This document shows positions 30,076 through 40,600 of a DNA stretch of 64,000 nt, one piece after another. Location: positions 434,001 through 498,000 of the forward strand of contig NZ_CP025000.1 of NCBI RefSeq assembly GCF_002808045.1, read 5' to 3'. Made by a program: the position numbers and the translations under genes. A model generated the notes under the pieces. It saw nothing but the letters and a program-made list of their open reading frames with translations. It was not told the origin of the DNA and searched no databases. Each line of letters starts with the position of its first letter. Position 1 is the first letter of the stretch. This DNA is from Idiomarina sp. X4 (lineage in GTDB: Bacteria; Pseudomonadota; Gammaproteobacteria; Enterobacterales; Alteromonadaceae).

Positions 30076-31619
30076 GTGATGACTTTTTATTCGCAGAAGA
30101 CGAAGTCGAATCAGTCAGCGAAGAAACCGTCGAGCCCTATCATATTCTCATTGTTGATGACGATGAGGAGATTCACACCATTACCAAAATGGCATTAAGT
30201 GAATTCCGCCTGGACGGTCGCCCGCTGCAGTTTCACTCGGTCTATTCCGGCAAAGACGCTATCGCCTTTTTAAATAAAAATCGCGACATTGCCATGATGC
30301 TCCTGGACGTCGTTATGGAGACGGATCACGCGGGACTCGACGTCGCCAAATGGGTACGCGAGGAGTTGAAAAACCGTTTAATACGCATAGTGCTTCGCAC
30401 CGGTCAGCCGGGTCAGGCGCCAGAAGAAGATGTCATTGCCCGTTTTGATATTGACGACTACAAAGAGAAAACCGAGCTGACCTACCGTAAGCTCGTCACG
30501 TTAATGTACTCATGCTTACGCGCCTACCGCGACTTAAATGCCATCGAACGCAACAAGCGCGGATTAGAAAAAGTCATTAATGCGTCGGCAGAGGTGTTCT
30601 CAGCCCGCTCAATGCAGGGGTTATGTCAGGGAATTTTGGAGCAGCTGGTCGCATTAATTACGCATAGCGACGACGCTATGTATTGCCGCATTGATGCACT
30701 CACCGCCAGTTCAGACACCAACGAGCCGTTCGAAATCATTGGCGGCACGGGTGACTTTGAACAGGCCGTGGGCGACCCTGTTAACAGCGAAATTGACTGG
30801 GATATTGTGCGCCCTATGCAGCAAAGTGCTAAAAACGTTGAGTTCCGTATTGTCGACGGTAACTATTATGGGCTTTATAAAACCAGTAGCTCGCGTCAGT
30901 ATTTACTGTTTATTCGCGGTGTCCGTGACTTGTCTGAGCTGGATCAAAACCTGCTGGGGCTATTTGTGAATAATAGCTCCATTGCCATTGATAACCTGCA
31001 AGCCACAGAGAGCGAACGGGAGGCTCAACGTGAATTGCTTTACAGCGTAGGCGAAGCCATTGAGAAGCGCTCTATTGATGAAGTCAGTCACCACGTCAAA
31101 CGTTCAGCTGAAATGGCCGGGCAGCTGGCGATTGCGGCCGGTCGCGATGATGAACAGGCGCAGGCATTAAAGCAAGCCGCGTCGGTCTATGATATTGGTA
31201 AGGTGTCGGTGCAGCTGGAATTGGCTCAGCGTGCCGACGCACTGAGTATTCATGATTACGAAGAAATCATGCAAAAAGTCATACAAGGGCACGACTACTT
31301 GCAGCAAACAGATACCGCTGTTGCGAAAATAGCGGCTGGTATTGCACAGGATATTCATGAACGCTGGGACGGCTCAGGTTTCCCAAGCCAAAAGCAAGGC
31401 GCTGATATTAATGTTAACGCCCGTATTTTGGCTATTACCAGCCACTATGATGCGCTTCGCACGCAGCGCAGTTATCGAGAAGCCCAGGAAGCGGAAGCGG
31501 CAGCTGACTATTTACTCAAACACAGCGGCGTGTTTTTTGATCCAGAATTAGTCGGACTTATGCTCGACAATTTGGATGCAATGGAAAAAATTCGTAAGCG
31601 TTATCAGGACAACCAGTAA
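30072..31619 (+). CDS. Response regulator with DUF3369 and degenerate HD-GYP domain
   Basis: The N-terminal receiver (about 22-150) has the acidic pair in VDDDEE and an acceptor Asp in MMLLDVVME. A DUF3369 sensor-like region covers about 170-330 and an HD-GYP-related domain about 335-500. In the HD-GYP part the diagnostic HD pair is changed: the usual HDIGK reads YDIGK, so one metal ligand is lost. DIHERWDGSGFP is kept. Catalysis of c-di-GMP hydrolysis is therefore doubtful; it may be a binding or scaffolding protein. Translationally coupled to the amidohydrolase. Confidence 0.85.
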   Translation: MSDDFLFAEDEVESVSEETVEPYHILIVDDDEEIHTITKMALSEFRLDGRPLQFHSVYSGKDAIAFLNKNRDIAMMLLDVVMETDHAGLDVAKWVREELKNRLIRIVLRTGQPGQAPEEDVIARFDIDDYKEKTELTYRKLVTLMYSCLRAYRDLNAIERNKRGLEKVINASAEVFSARSMQGLCQGILEQLVALITHSDDAMYCRIDALTASSDTNEPFEIIGGTGDFEQAVGDPVNSEIDWDIVRPMQQSAKNVEFRIVDGNYYGLYKTSSSRQYLLFIRGVRDLSELDQNLLGLFVNNSSIAIDNLQATESEREAQRELLYSVGEAIEKRSIDEVSHHVKRSAEMAGQLAIAAGRDDEQAQALKQAASVYDIGKVSVQLELAQRADALSIHDYEEIMQKVIQGHDYLQQTDTAVAKIAAGIAQDIHERWDGSGFPSQKQGADINVNARILAITSHYDALRTQRSYREAQEAEAAADYLLKHSGVFFDPELVGLMLDNLDAMEKIRKRYQDNQ

Positions 31620-31650
31620 GCATTAACAAGGTGTTAGTAGAGGAACCACT

Positions 31651-32289
31651 ATGGATTTACAGGCCATGCGCCGTGAATACGGTTTAGGCAGTTTGCACCG
31701 CGAGCAATTATTTGCCAGCCCGGTAGAGCAATTTGAACACTGGATGAAGCACGCCATTGATAGCGGCGTATTGACTGACCCAACGGCAATGACTGTGGCA
31801 ACGGTCAATGCCGATGGCGTACCGAGCCAACGCATTGTTCTATTAAAAGGCTATAACGAGCAAGGTTTTTGCTTTTACACCAATAAGAATAGCCATAAAG
31901 GCGACGATATTCGCAATAACAATCAGGTTTCGTTGCATTTCGCCTGGCTTGCACTTGAGCGACAAATCAGCATTATCGGACAGACTGTTGAATTAAGTGA
32001 CGAAGAAAACGATGCGTACTTTCATTCGCGTCCGAAAGAAAGTCAGGTAGCCGCCCTTGCCTCTCAACAAAGTCGCCCGGTTGATAGCCGCGATGTATTA
32101 GAAAGCCATTATCAGGCGTTACTGAAAGAATACGCTGATACCGACGTGCCGCGCCCACGTCATTGGGGAGGCTATCGGGTTATTCCCGACACTTTCGAGT
32201 TTTGGCAAGGCGGCAAACACCGCCTTCACGATCGCTATCAGTACACCCGCGACGGTGACCATTGGCGAATTACCCGCTTGCAGCCGTAG
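31651..32289 (+). CDS. pdxH: Pyridoxamine/pyridoxine 5'-phosphate oxidase
   Basis: FMN enzyme that oxidises pyridoxamine or pyridoxine 5'-phosphate to pyridoxal 5'-phosphate, the last step of vitamin B6 synthesis. The 212-aa sequence has MTVATVNADGVPSQRIVLLK and YTNKNSHKGDDI (FMN/substrate region). The C-terminal signature HWGGYRVIPDTFEFWQGG is followed by RLHDR. AGAGGAACC precedes the ATG. Its last 20 bases overlap the convergent dehydrogenase gene. Confidence 0.97.
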   Translation: MDLQAMRREYGLGSLHREQLFASPVEQFEHWMKHAIDSGVLTDPTAMTVATVNADGVPSQRIVLLKGYNEQGFCFYTNKNSHKGDDIRNNNQVSLHFAWLALERQISIIGQTVELSDEENDAYFHSRPKESQVAALASQQSRPVDSRDVLESHYQALLKEYADTDVPRPRHWGGYRVIPDTFEFWQGGKHRLHDRYQYTRDGDHWRITRLQP

Positions 32290-33340
32290 GCAATTCGACC
32301 TCGCAAAATTCGGCGCAACGCTTTAATACTTTCAGTGTCGAAGGGGCGTAAACCACTCCCTTTTTGAGCTGCTCGCGCTTACGGGCAAGAGCAGCCTCGC
32401 CCGGCACGCGAACCGGTAACTCAGGGTCAGCCGGAGCACTGTTTCGCGCATCATCCAATAAACGGTCAACCTGCTTCAGAAACTCAGCTTTATCCCCAAA
32501 GGCTTCCGGGTCGATTACCTGAACCCATACGGTATTCGCGTCACCGTCCTCAGCACCTTGCACACGACCGTACTGCGCCAGCGCCATGGACCAAATTTCA
32601 CTGAACAAGGTAAGGCCATAACCTTTGTAACCGAGTTGCTCCCCTCCCAGAGGAGCAATGGCGCTGCCGGGAGATTCAAAGAAACTAAGCGGGTCATCTG
32701 TCCATTCGCCGTTCGGTTTTATTAACGCTTTGTAAGGTAAGTTCTCCCCATTCGCTTTTGCCTGGCGTACTTTACCCGCCGCCGTCATTGAAAAGCTGAT
32801 ATCAAACAGCATCGGCTCTTTTGAGCTGGGTACCCCCACCGCAAAAGGGTTCGGCGAAAACACCGCCTCTTTCCCGCCGAACGGCGCAACCGCCTTCTGC
32901 CCCGGAGTCGAGCACATTAAATTCACCGCCATGCCTTTGTCAGTGGCAATGGTTAAATAGGCAGCCAGAGACGCCACATGTTGGCTACGTCGTAACACCA
33001 CCGTTCCCGTGCCTGCCTGTTTGGCCATTTCGCACGCCGCATTAACCGCCTGCGGTACCACGTAAGGTCCCGGCAAAAACTGTGCATCCCAATTTGCGAC
33101 GGCTGCACGTTCACTTAATACCACCGGTTGCCCTTTTGGCAAGCTTTTACCGTCTTTTAGCCATTGGCAGTTATTCAGCAAACGAATTAAACCGTGTGTA
33201 CTAAACCCCAGTAAGTCTCCCTCCAGAAGATAGTACGCCACATGGCGAGCTACCTCGCCCGATGCCCCACAATTGGTTAAGCACGACTGCGCCCATTGCG
33301 CTAATTCAGAATAATCAAAACGTGACACGTCGGTGTTCAT
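32270..33340 (-). CDS. Ldh2/MdhC-family NAD(P)-dependent oxidoreductase
   Basis: Member of the malate/L-lactate/ureidoglycolate dehydrogenase family, distinct from classical Rossmann dehydrogenases. The family segment FSTHGLIRL (near residue 55, with the catalytic His) and the RSQHVASLA region are present. PFGGKEAVFSPNPFAVGVPS is the nucleotide-binding part. Substrate cannot be told from sequence; malate, lactate, or cyclic imino acids are known options. AGGAAATTTC lies before the ATG. Convergent with pdxH, divergent from pfkA. Confidence 0.85.
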   Translation of the reverse strand: MNTDVSRFDYSELAQWAQSCLTNCGASGEVARHVAYYLLEGDLLGFSTHGLIRLLNNCQWLKDGKSLPKGQPVVLSERAAVANWDAQFLPGPYVVPQAVNAACEMAKQAGTGTVVLRRSQHVASLAAYLTIATDKGMAVNLMCSTPGQKAVAPFGGKEAVFSPNPFAVGVPSSKEPMLFDISFSMTAAGKVRQAKANGENLPYKALIKPNGEWTDDPLSFFESPGSAIAPLGGEQLGYKGYGLTLFSEIWSMALAQYGRVQGAEDGDANTVWVQVIDPEAFGDKAEFLKQVDRLLDDARNSAPADPELPVRVPGEAALARKREQLKKGVVYAPSTLKVLKRCAEFCEVELPTAASG

Positions 33341-33411
33341 GAAATTTCCTCTTGGTGACGGCTAGCAGGTCGTTTAAGCTACGCATAAGACATTATCAAG
33401 GAGTACAGATT

Positions 33412-34455
33412 GTGTCATCTGATAACACAATAAACAGAATTGCATTAATTACCAGCGGCGGTGATGCGCCAGGGATGAACGCCGCCATTCGTGCGGTCGT
33501 ATTGGCTGCGGAAAATTACGGCATTGAGGTAATAGGCTTTCGACATGGTTACGAAGGCGTACTCAACAATGACTTTGTGCGCTTAGACAGAGAAGACGTC
33601 GAACATATTATGCAGTACTCGGGCACCATTATTAAAAGTGCCCGTAGTGAGCGCTTTAAATCCGATGAGGGCGGGCGTGAAGCAGCGACCAACTTAGACG
33701 CGCACCAAATTGACGCCTTTATTGTCATTGGCGGTGACGGCTCGTTCCGTGGCGCTGACCATTTAGCGAAATTTTGGAACGGTCCGATTATCGGTGTGCC
33801 CGGCACCATCGATAATGATCTCTATGGCACCGATCACACTATTGGATATGACACGGCGGTTGAAACCGCTATGGACGCATTGGATAAAATTCGTGATACC
33901 GCAGAAGCCATGGATCGCGTATTCATTGTTGAAGTCATGGGGCGTAACGCCGGCTATATTGGTATCAGCAGTGCCATGGCGTGTGGCGCAGAGCGTATGA
34001 TTCTGCCGGAGCTGCAAAAAGACAAACCATTAACGGTCGAGGCGCTGGTAAAGCACATTGAGTCGGTGCAACGCGTCCGCGGTGATTCCAGTTACGTGAT
34101 GGTGCTGTGTGAAAACCAATGGCCTGGTGGTGCAGTTCGACTTGCAGAGCAACTGGAAGATCGTCTTAACTTACCGTGTCGGCCGTGTTTATTAGGACAC
34201 GTACAACGAGGCGGCCGCCCAACGGCTATGGACAGAATTTTAGCAACACGTTTGGGCGTTCATGCGGTAGAATTAGTCCGCCAAAATCAGACCGGTGTTA
34301 TGGCGGGTGTTAATGCCAATGAACTAAGCGCTACGCCACTGTCTGAAACCTGGACAAAACGTAAAAAACTGAGCGAAGAGCTCATTAATATTCAGCAAAG
34401 TTTGTTTAACCCGATTAAAAAAAATCGGCAGAAATCGACACAAACTGACGACTAG
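33412..34455 (+). CDS. pfkA: 6-phosphofructokinase (ATP-dependent type)
   Basis: Phosphorylates fructose 6-phosphate in glycolysis. ITSGGDAPGMN near the start, GGDGSFRGA (the Gly after GGD favours ATP over pyrophosphate as donor) and PGTIDND with the catalytic Asp are present, as are EVMGRNAGYIG and GHVQRGG. I start at GTG 33412, which has a perfect AAGGAG 8 bases upstream, giving 347 aa. The frame stays open to 33352. It is followed after 21 bases by speB on the same strand. Confidence 0.9.
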   Translation: MSSDNTINRIALITSGGDAPGMNAAIRAVVLAAENYGIEVIGFRHGYEGVLNNDFVRLDREDVEHIMQYSGTIIKSARSERFKSDEGGREAATNLDAHQIDAFIVIGGDGSFRGADHLAKFWNGPIIGVPGTIDNDLYGTDHTIGYDTAVETAMDALDKIRDTAEAMDRVFIVEVMGRNAGYIGISSAMACGAERMILPELQKDKPLTVEALVKHIESVQRVRGDSSYVMVLCENQWPGGAVRLAEQLEDRLNLPCRPCLLGHVQRGGRPTAMDRILATRLGVHAVELVRQNQTGVMAGVNANELSATPLSETWTKRKKLSEELINIQQSLFNPIKKNRQKSTQTDD

Positions 34456-34476
34456 AAAGAGAGGTCACTAAAGCGC

Positions 34477-35391
34477 ATGCCCGCAATGTCATTACCCGTA
34501 TCGTTGAACGATCCTATCCGTCCATTTTTTGGTGCTGAGCACAGTACCGAATTGCATTCGGATCACACACATATTTTAGGATTTGGCTTTGACGGCACCG
34601 CCTGTTTTCGCAAAGGCACCAAAGAGGGGCCAGATGGCCTGCGCTCGGTTTCTGAAGACATCGAGTCTTACTCACCATATTTAGATGCTGACCTTGAAGA
34701 CCATACCTTTTATGATTTAGGTAATTTGCGACTGGGCTTTGACGATGACGAAGAAAAACAGTGGCATCATGCTCTGAGTGACTTTAACCAAATTTTTGAC
34801 GACGTCGATTTAGCCAAAGAAAACATTAAGCTACTGACGTTAGGTGGTGAGCATTCAATTTCTTACGCGCCTATTGTGAAATATTTGAAGCAATACCCAG
34901 ATTTAGTGCTTTTACATTTAGACGCTCACGCTGACTTGCGCGATGGCTTCCTCGGTTACCACTACTCGCACGCGTCGATCATTCGCCGCTCGGTTGATCA
35001 CTTCAGCCCTGGTCATGAGCTTATCCAGTACGGTATTCGCTCTGGTACACGGGACGAGTATCAGTGGATGAAAGAGCACAAAACCATTCGTAAATCGCGT
35101 CAGGAATTCTTAGAAAGTGTTAATGCTATTGCGGCAGACAGACCGGTCTATTTGACATTAGATCTGGACTATTTTGACCCATCGTTTTTCCCTGGAACCG
35201 GTACACCAGAGCCCGGCGGCGAAGACTTTCACTCGTTTGTCAGCTTAATGAAAATTTTGCGCCAGAAAAATTTCGTCGGCGCCGACGCTGTTGAGCTTTC
35301 ACCGCCGATAGACCCTACCGGCAACTCCAATGTATTCGCGGCCAAAGTGGTGCGCGAGCTGTTACTTGCTTTAGAGCGCGCAGGAGCCTAA
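34477..35391 (+). CDS. speB: Agmatinase (agmatine ureohydrolase)
   Basis: Splits agmatine to putrescine and urea. The 304-aa protein belongs to the arginase/agmatinase family, with all manganese-binding motifs: GGEHSI, LHLDAHADLRDG and LTLDLDYFDPSF. The late PEPGGEDF motif is typical of agmatinases. It is followed directly by speA (4-base gap), making a complete arginine decarboxylase route to putrescine. An in-frame ATG at 34486 is a second possible start. Confidence 0.92.
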   Translation: MPAMSLPVSLNDPIRPFFGAEHSTELHSDHTHILGFGFDGTACFRKGTKEGPDGLRSVSEDIESYSPYLDADLEDHTFYDLGNLRLGFDDDEEKQWHHALSDFNQIFDDVDLAKENIKLLTLGGEHSISYAPIVKYLKQYPDLVLLHLDAHADLRDGFLGYHYSHASIIRRSVDHFSPGHELIQYGIRSGTRDEYQWMKEHKTIRKSRQEFLESVNAIAADRPVYLTLDLDYFDPSFFPGTGTPEPGGEDFHSFVSLMKILRQKNFVGADAVELSPPIDPTGNSNVFAAKVVRELLLALERAGA

Positions 35392-35394
35392 TTG

Positions 35395-37305
35395 ATGTCA
35401 GACTGGAATATTGATCAAGCAGAAGAATTGTATGGCGTTAACCGTTGGGGCGCAGGTTATTTTTCGATTGGCGACAACGGCAACATTCAAATTCGTCCGA
35501 ATCATCGTCTGCCTGACCTGGCCATTGATATGCAGGAAGTGGTTGAAGAAATAAAAGCTGAAGGCATTGAGCTACCGGCGGTTATTCGTTTTCACGATAT
35601 TCTTCGCTCGCAAGTCGAAATTATTAACGAGACCTTTGCGCAGCAAATTCAGGACGCCGATTATAACGGCAAGTATTGCGGTGTATTCCCGATTAAAGTC
35701 AACCAAATGCGCGAAGTGGTTGAAGAAATCATGGACGCTGGCGAACCGTACAACTACGGACTGGAAGCAGGCTCAAAGCCCGAGCTTATGGCGGTTATGG
35801 CGTACAATGAAAACCCCGACGCGCTGACCATACTGAATGGCTACAAAGACAAAGACTACCTGACGCTGGCACTGCTTGGCCGTCAGTTACGCCGCAAGAT
35901 GATTATTGTCATTGAAAAGTACAGCGAGCTGGAAATGCTGATTCCGCTGGCCAAAGATTTAGGCGTTGAGCCTATGATTGGTCTGCGCTCAAAAATGATG
36001 GTGAAAAGCGCCGGCAAATGGGCTGGTTCCAGTGGCGATCGAGCTAAATTTGGTTTAAGCATTGCCGAAATACTGAATGTGGTTGAACGCTTACGTCAGG
36101 AAGACATGCTGCACTGCGCCAAGCTTCTACACTTTCACATTGGCAGCCAGCTGTCTGATATTCGTAAGATAAAAGAAGCCGTCAGTGAAGGTGCTCGTTT
36201 GTACGCTAAGCTTATTCAGGAAGGCGTACCGCTCGAGTACTTAGATATTGGCGGTGGTTTGGGCATTGACTACGACGGTACCAGTACCACCAGCGACTCT
36301 TCTCGCAACTACTCGACCGAAGAATACGTTGCCGACGTGGTTTGGGGCGTCAAACAGGTGTGCGACTTAGAAAAAGTACCCCACCCTAACCTGGTTAGCG
36401 AGAGTGGCCGTGCAATGACCGCGCACCACAGCTGTGTCGTCACCAACATTGTCGGTGAAATAAAGCCAGCCAGCACCAATTTCGATGTCAGCCCCAGCGA
36501 GGACGAGCATATTTTAGTGAAGAACATGCGTGAACTGCACCAGTCGGGCGACCAGTTCCATCCGCAAGAGCGCTATAACGATGCCGCTGGCTACAAGCAG
36601 AATGCATATGAAGCCTTTAAACTGGGCATTTTGTCGTTACAGGAAATGGCGAAGCTGGACACCATGTACTGGCAAATACTGGCAGACATTCATCAGTCGC
36701 TGGACAAAGACGCTTATGTTATTCAAGAGCTGGAAGAGCTTGAAGATATGCTCGCCAGCCAGTACTTATGTAACTTTTCTATTTTTCAGTCAGCCGCAGA
36801 CACCTGGGCCATTGGTCAGGTACTGCCAATAGTGCCTATTTCGCGTTTAAACGAGAAGCCGGAAGTGCGCTGCTCCATTGCCGACATTACGTGTGACAGT
36901 GACGGTAAGCTGGGCAAATACATAGAAGGCACCGAAATTAGCGATAACATTCCAATGCACTCGTTGCGTAAGGGCGAAGATTATCATGTCGGGCTATTCT
37001 TAACCGGCGCGTATCAGGATGTTATGGGTGACATGCATAACCTCTTTGGCCGACTGACAGAAGTGCACGTATATTGTCACGATGACGAGCGCGGCGACTT
37101 CTACATTGAAGAAGTGGTGCCAGGCACTTCCGCTGAAAAAGTGCTGCAAACCATGCAATACAATACGGAGTACATGGCCAAAGCGGTTAAGAAACAAATT
37201 GACCGTCAGGTTCGAAATGGTGGCCTCGCACCAAGAGCCGGTGTTCGCTGGACAAACTTTTACGAGAAGTGTTTGGCCGGCAGCACCTACTTAAGCGTTG
37301 AATAA
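35395..37305 (+). CDS. speA: Biosynthetic arginine decarboxylase
   Basis: PLP enzyme that converts arginine to agmatine, the substrate of the preceding SpeB. The 636-aa protein has the alanine-racemase-like barrel with the PLP Lys in FPIKVNQ. LLHFHIGSQLSDI, DIGGGLGIDYDG and the C-terminal AITCDSDGK-like region (ADITCDSDGK) are present. The ATG at 35395 has AGGAG 8 bases upstream (inside the speB end). A TTG just before it is unlikely to be used. Confidence 0.96.
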   Translation: MSDWNIDQAEELYGVNRWGAGYFSIGDNGNIQIRPNHRLPDLAIDMQEVVEEIKAEGIELPAVIRFHDILRSQVEIINETFAQQIQDADYNGKYCGVFPIKVNQMREVVEEIMDAGEPYNYGLEAGSKPELMAVMAYNENPDALTILNGYKDKDYLTLALLGRQLRRKMIIVIEKYSELEMLIPLAKDLGVEPMIGLRSKMMVKSAGKWAGSSGDRAKFGLSIAEILNVVERLRQEDMLHCAKLLHFHIGSQLSDIRKIKEAVSEGARLYAKLIQEGVPLEYLDIGGGLGIDYDGTSTTSDSSRNYSTEEYVADVVWGVKQVCDLEKVPHPNLVSESGRAMTAHHSCVVTNIVGEIKPASTNFDVSPSEDEHILVKNMRELHQSGDQFHPQERYNDAAGYKQNAYEAFKLGILSLQEMAKLDTMYWQILADIHQSLDKDAYVIQELEELEDMLASQYLCNFSIFQSAADTWAIGQVLPIVPISRLNEKPEVRCSIADITCDSDGKLGKYIEGTEISDNIPMHSLRKGEDYHVGLFLTGAYQDVMGDMHNLFGRLTEVHVYCHDDERGDFYIEEVVPGTSAEKVLQTMQYNTEYMAKAVKKQIDRQVRNGGLAPRAGVRWTNFYEKCLAGSTYLSVE

Positions 37306-37369
37306 TTCACCAAAACAACCGCTTAATGTGCAATTACTGAGCAAACAGTAAAAAAGGCACGAAAAGCGG

Positions 37370-37398
37370 TTGACTCGAAACCGAAAAAAACGTTTAAT
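37370..37398 (+). promoter_or_regulatory. Promoter of tRNA-Phe
   Basis: TTGACT (37370-37375), a 17-bp spacer and TTTAAT (37393-37398) lie 10 bp before the mature tRNA 5' end. The region 37306-37369 between speA and this promoter shows no other feature. Confidence 0.65.
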
Positions 37399-37408
37399 AC
37401 ACGCCGTT

Positions 37409-37484
37409 GCCCGGATAGCTCAGTCGGTAGAGCAGAGGATTGAAAATCCTCGTGTCGGTGGTTCGATTCCGCCTCCGGGCACCA
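37409..37484 (+). tRNA. tRNA-Phe (anticodon GAA)
   Basis: A 76-base cloverleaf. The acceptor stem is GCCCGGA/TCCGGGC and the D arm holds AGCTCAGTCGGTAGAGC. The anticodon stem-loop GAGGATTGAAAATCCTC has GAA at its centre, and the T arm has GGTTCGATTCC. An encoded CCA ends at 37484. It marks the border between housekeeping genes and the metal-resistance region. Confidence 0.98.
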
Positions 37485-37494
37485 ACTTCTTTCT

Positions 37495-37528
37495 AAAGCC
37501 CTGCACTTAGTGCGGGGCTTTTTCGTTT
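37495..37528 (+). terminator. Rho-independent terminator of tRNA-Phe
   Basis: AAAGCCCTGCAC (37495-37506), loop TTA, GTGCGGGGCTTT (37510-37521), then a T-rich run (TTTTTCGTTT). The 12-bp stem has one wobble pair. It is a classical intrinsic terminator 10 bases past the tRNA. Confidence 0.88.
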
Positions 37529-37620
37529 CTGAGCAACGGATGTAACACGCTTAGTAACACAGGCCTACAACCTGACGTTACCGTCATCCAAAACCAGGGC
37601 GACTTTCGCATGGATTGAGG

Positions 37621-37656
37621 CAGTTAAAGCTCGCTCATAAAAGCGGGCTCTAACTG
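37621..37656. terminator. Long imperfect hairpin after the czcA-like gene
   Basis: CAGTTAAAGCTCGCT (37621-37635) can pair with AGCGGGCTCTAACTG (37642-37656): about 15 bp with one mismatch and one wobble, and a 6-base loop. It lies 20 bases beyond the stop of the minus-strand pump gene. No strong U-run, so termination is inferred from position and stem strength. The rest of 37529-37675 shows no gene. Confidence 0.45.
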
Positions 37657-37675
37657 CGCTCAATGACCTAACTCT

Positions 37676-40600
37676 CTATTCTTTAAAACGCTGCACTAAA
37701 TAATAAAGCGCTGGAAGCACCACCAACGTCAGCAATGTTGACGATACAATACCGCCAATAACCACTGTCGCTAACGGCCGCTGCACTTCGGCACCCACAC
37801 CGGTATTAAATGCCATAGGGACAAAGCCCAGGCTAGCTACGAGAGCAGTCATCAGTACAGGTCTTAACCGCTGTTGCGCGCCTTCAAACACCGCATCTTT
37901 CAATGGCAGTCCGTCGCGCAGCAGTTGCCGTATGAATGTCAGCATGACCACGCCGTTCAAAACCGCCACGCCCGACAGTGCAATGAAGCCGACTGCAGCG
38001 GAAATTGATAGCGGCATATCACGCAGCGCTAATGCGAATATCCCGCCGGTCAGCGCTAAGGGAACGCCTGTGAATATGACGAGTGCACTGCTCAGCGAAT
38101 TAAACGCACTGTATAGCAGGCCAATAATTAATAGCAGCGCTAATGGCACAACCAAACTCAACCGTTGGGAAGCTGATTGCAGCTGTTCAAAGGTACCGTC
38201 GTAGTTAACCCAATAACCTGCTGGCAAATCAACGTCAGTCGTTAGCGCATCCTGAACATCTGCCACAAAAGAGCCCAAATCACGATCTTCAACATTCGCA
38301 CTCACAATAACATTGCGTTTGCTGCTTTCTCGGTTAATTTGGTTCGGTCCACTTTCCAAACTCAATTCGGCGACCTCTCCCAACGGCACATAGCGCAGCT
38401 CAGGGTTGCCGGCAGGCAGATCAATAGGCAGTGATTTAAGCTGTTCAATGCTCTTACGCCATTCTTTGTCGAGACGTACCATTAGCTTGAAGCGTTTATC
38501 CCCCTCGTAAATAATCCCTGACTGAACTCCACCAACCGCAGCTTGAACTGCTCGCTGTACATCAGCGACTGTTAGGCCTAATAACGCTAAATGATCACGC
38601 TTAGGTATAACTGAGAGTGTCGATAAACCGGTCATTTGTTCAACCCGAACATCAGCAGCGCCATCAACGGTGCGAATGACTGCGGCGGCTGAGTCGCCTA
38701 ACCGTTTAAGCGTTTGCAAGTCATCGCCATAAATACGAACCCCCAAGTCAGCTCGAACGCCTGCAATAAGTTCGTTAAACCGCATTTCAATCGGTTGAGT
38801 GAACTCGTACTTATTACCGGGAAGCTCTTGCACAGCAGTTCGTATTTCAGCAACCAATTGCTCTTTGGGTTTCTCTGGGTTTGGCCAGTCCTTGCGCTCC
38901 TTCAAAATAATAAAAGTATCCGCGACGCTCGGTGGCATCGGGTCAGTCGCAACATCCGGGGTACCAATTTTCGAGAACACCAATTTTACTTCATCAAACT
39001 CCGAGACCACAGACTCTACGTCTTTTTGCATGTCGATGGATTGTTGCAGTCCTGTCCCCGGAATACGCAGCGCTTGAATTACAATATCGCCTTCATCCAG
39101 TTGAGGTAAGAACTCAGTTCCCATGCGACTGGCCTGAAACATGGACACCGCAAATAGGCCAAAGCCAATCAAAATAATGACAACCGGAAGCTTCAGTGTC
39201 TGCCGTAAAACCGGCTGATACACTTTGCGCGCCGCCCGCATGATGCGGTTTTCACCGTGCTGAATGTTGCCACGCACAAATATTGCAATAGCAGCGGGTA
39301 CAAAGGTAACGCTGAAAATCAGAGCCCCTAAAAGCGCCGCTACGACCGTAAACGCCATGGGATGGAACATCTTGCCTTCCACGCCACTTAACGCAAATAT
39401 TGGCAGGTAGACCAGCATGATAATCAGTACACCAAAAACCGTTGGGTTGAAGACCTCACGTGTACTATGGGTTACTTCAATTAAGCGCTCTTTAGTGGTA
39501 AGTACCCGGCCTAAGCGTTGCTGTGCAATTCCAAGCCGTCGCAAAGCGTTTTCAACCACAATGACCGCACCATCGACGATAATACCAAAATCAATTGCGC
39601 CCAGGCTCATTAAATTACCAGACACCTTGTTGGCGACCATGCCGCTTACCGCAAACAGCATACTTAACGGAATGACACAGGCGGTAATCAGTGCTGCACG
39701 GGCATTTCCGAGTAGAATGAAAAGCACGACAATAACCAGCACGGCACCTTCAAACAGATTTTTCTCTACCGTTGCAATGGTTTTATCCACTAAGGATGTG
39801 CGGTTATAAACCGTTTCGATGACGACACCGTCTGGCAAGCTTCGTTGCACTTCGTCAATTTTATCGGCAACATTCTGGGCAACAATACGACTGTTCTCAC
39901 CAATCAACATCATGGCGGTGCCTAATACCACTTCGCTCTCGCCCGAGGTTGCCGCACCAGTGCGTAATTGCTCTCCCAGTTTGACCTCAGCAACATCGCT
40001 GACGCGCACTGGCGCATCATCGCGCTTGGTTATGACCACATTTCGAATCTCATCAAGCGTTTTGAGCTGACCGGGCGAGCGCACCAACCATTGCTCACCA
40101 TTTTTCTCGATATAACCGGCACCAGCGTTTCTATTGTTAAGATCCAATGCTGCCAAAAGGTCCTGCATGGTCACTTTATAGGCCAGCATACGACCGGGGA
40201 TGGGAGCCACCTGGTATTGCTTTTCATAACCCCCCACACTATTAATCTCGGTAACACCGGGCACCTTGACCAGTTGCGGCTTAATGATCCAATCCTGGAT
40301 GGTACGCAACTGCTCGGGCGTATACGCCTCGCCATCGGCATTGGTAGCCCCCTCTTTCGCGCGTACTACATAATTAACAATTTCACCAAGGCCGGAGGCT
40401 ATTGGCCCCATCGTCGGCTCGATACCGTCGGGTACTTCTCCCCTTACCTTTTGCAATCGCTCACTGATTTGCTGTCTAGCCCAGTAAATATCGGTGCCCT
40501 CTTCAAACACCACGGTAACTTGCGACAACCCATAGCGTGAGATCGAGCGGGTGTAGTCCAGCTTTGGTAAACCTGCCATCGCGGTTTCCACCGGATAAGA

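Noticed and set aside
33412..34455. Pyrophosphate-dependent phosphofructokinase
   Set aside because: The motif is GGDGS rather than GGDD, which favours ATP as phosphate donor.
39968..40540. 190-codon plus-strand frame
   Set aside because: It is antisense to the czcA-like pump gene.
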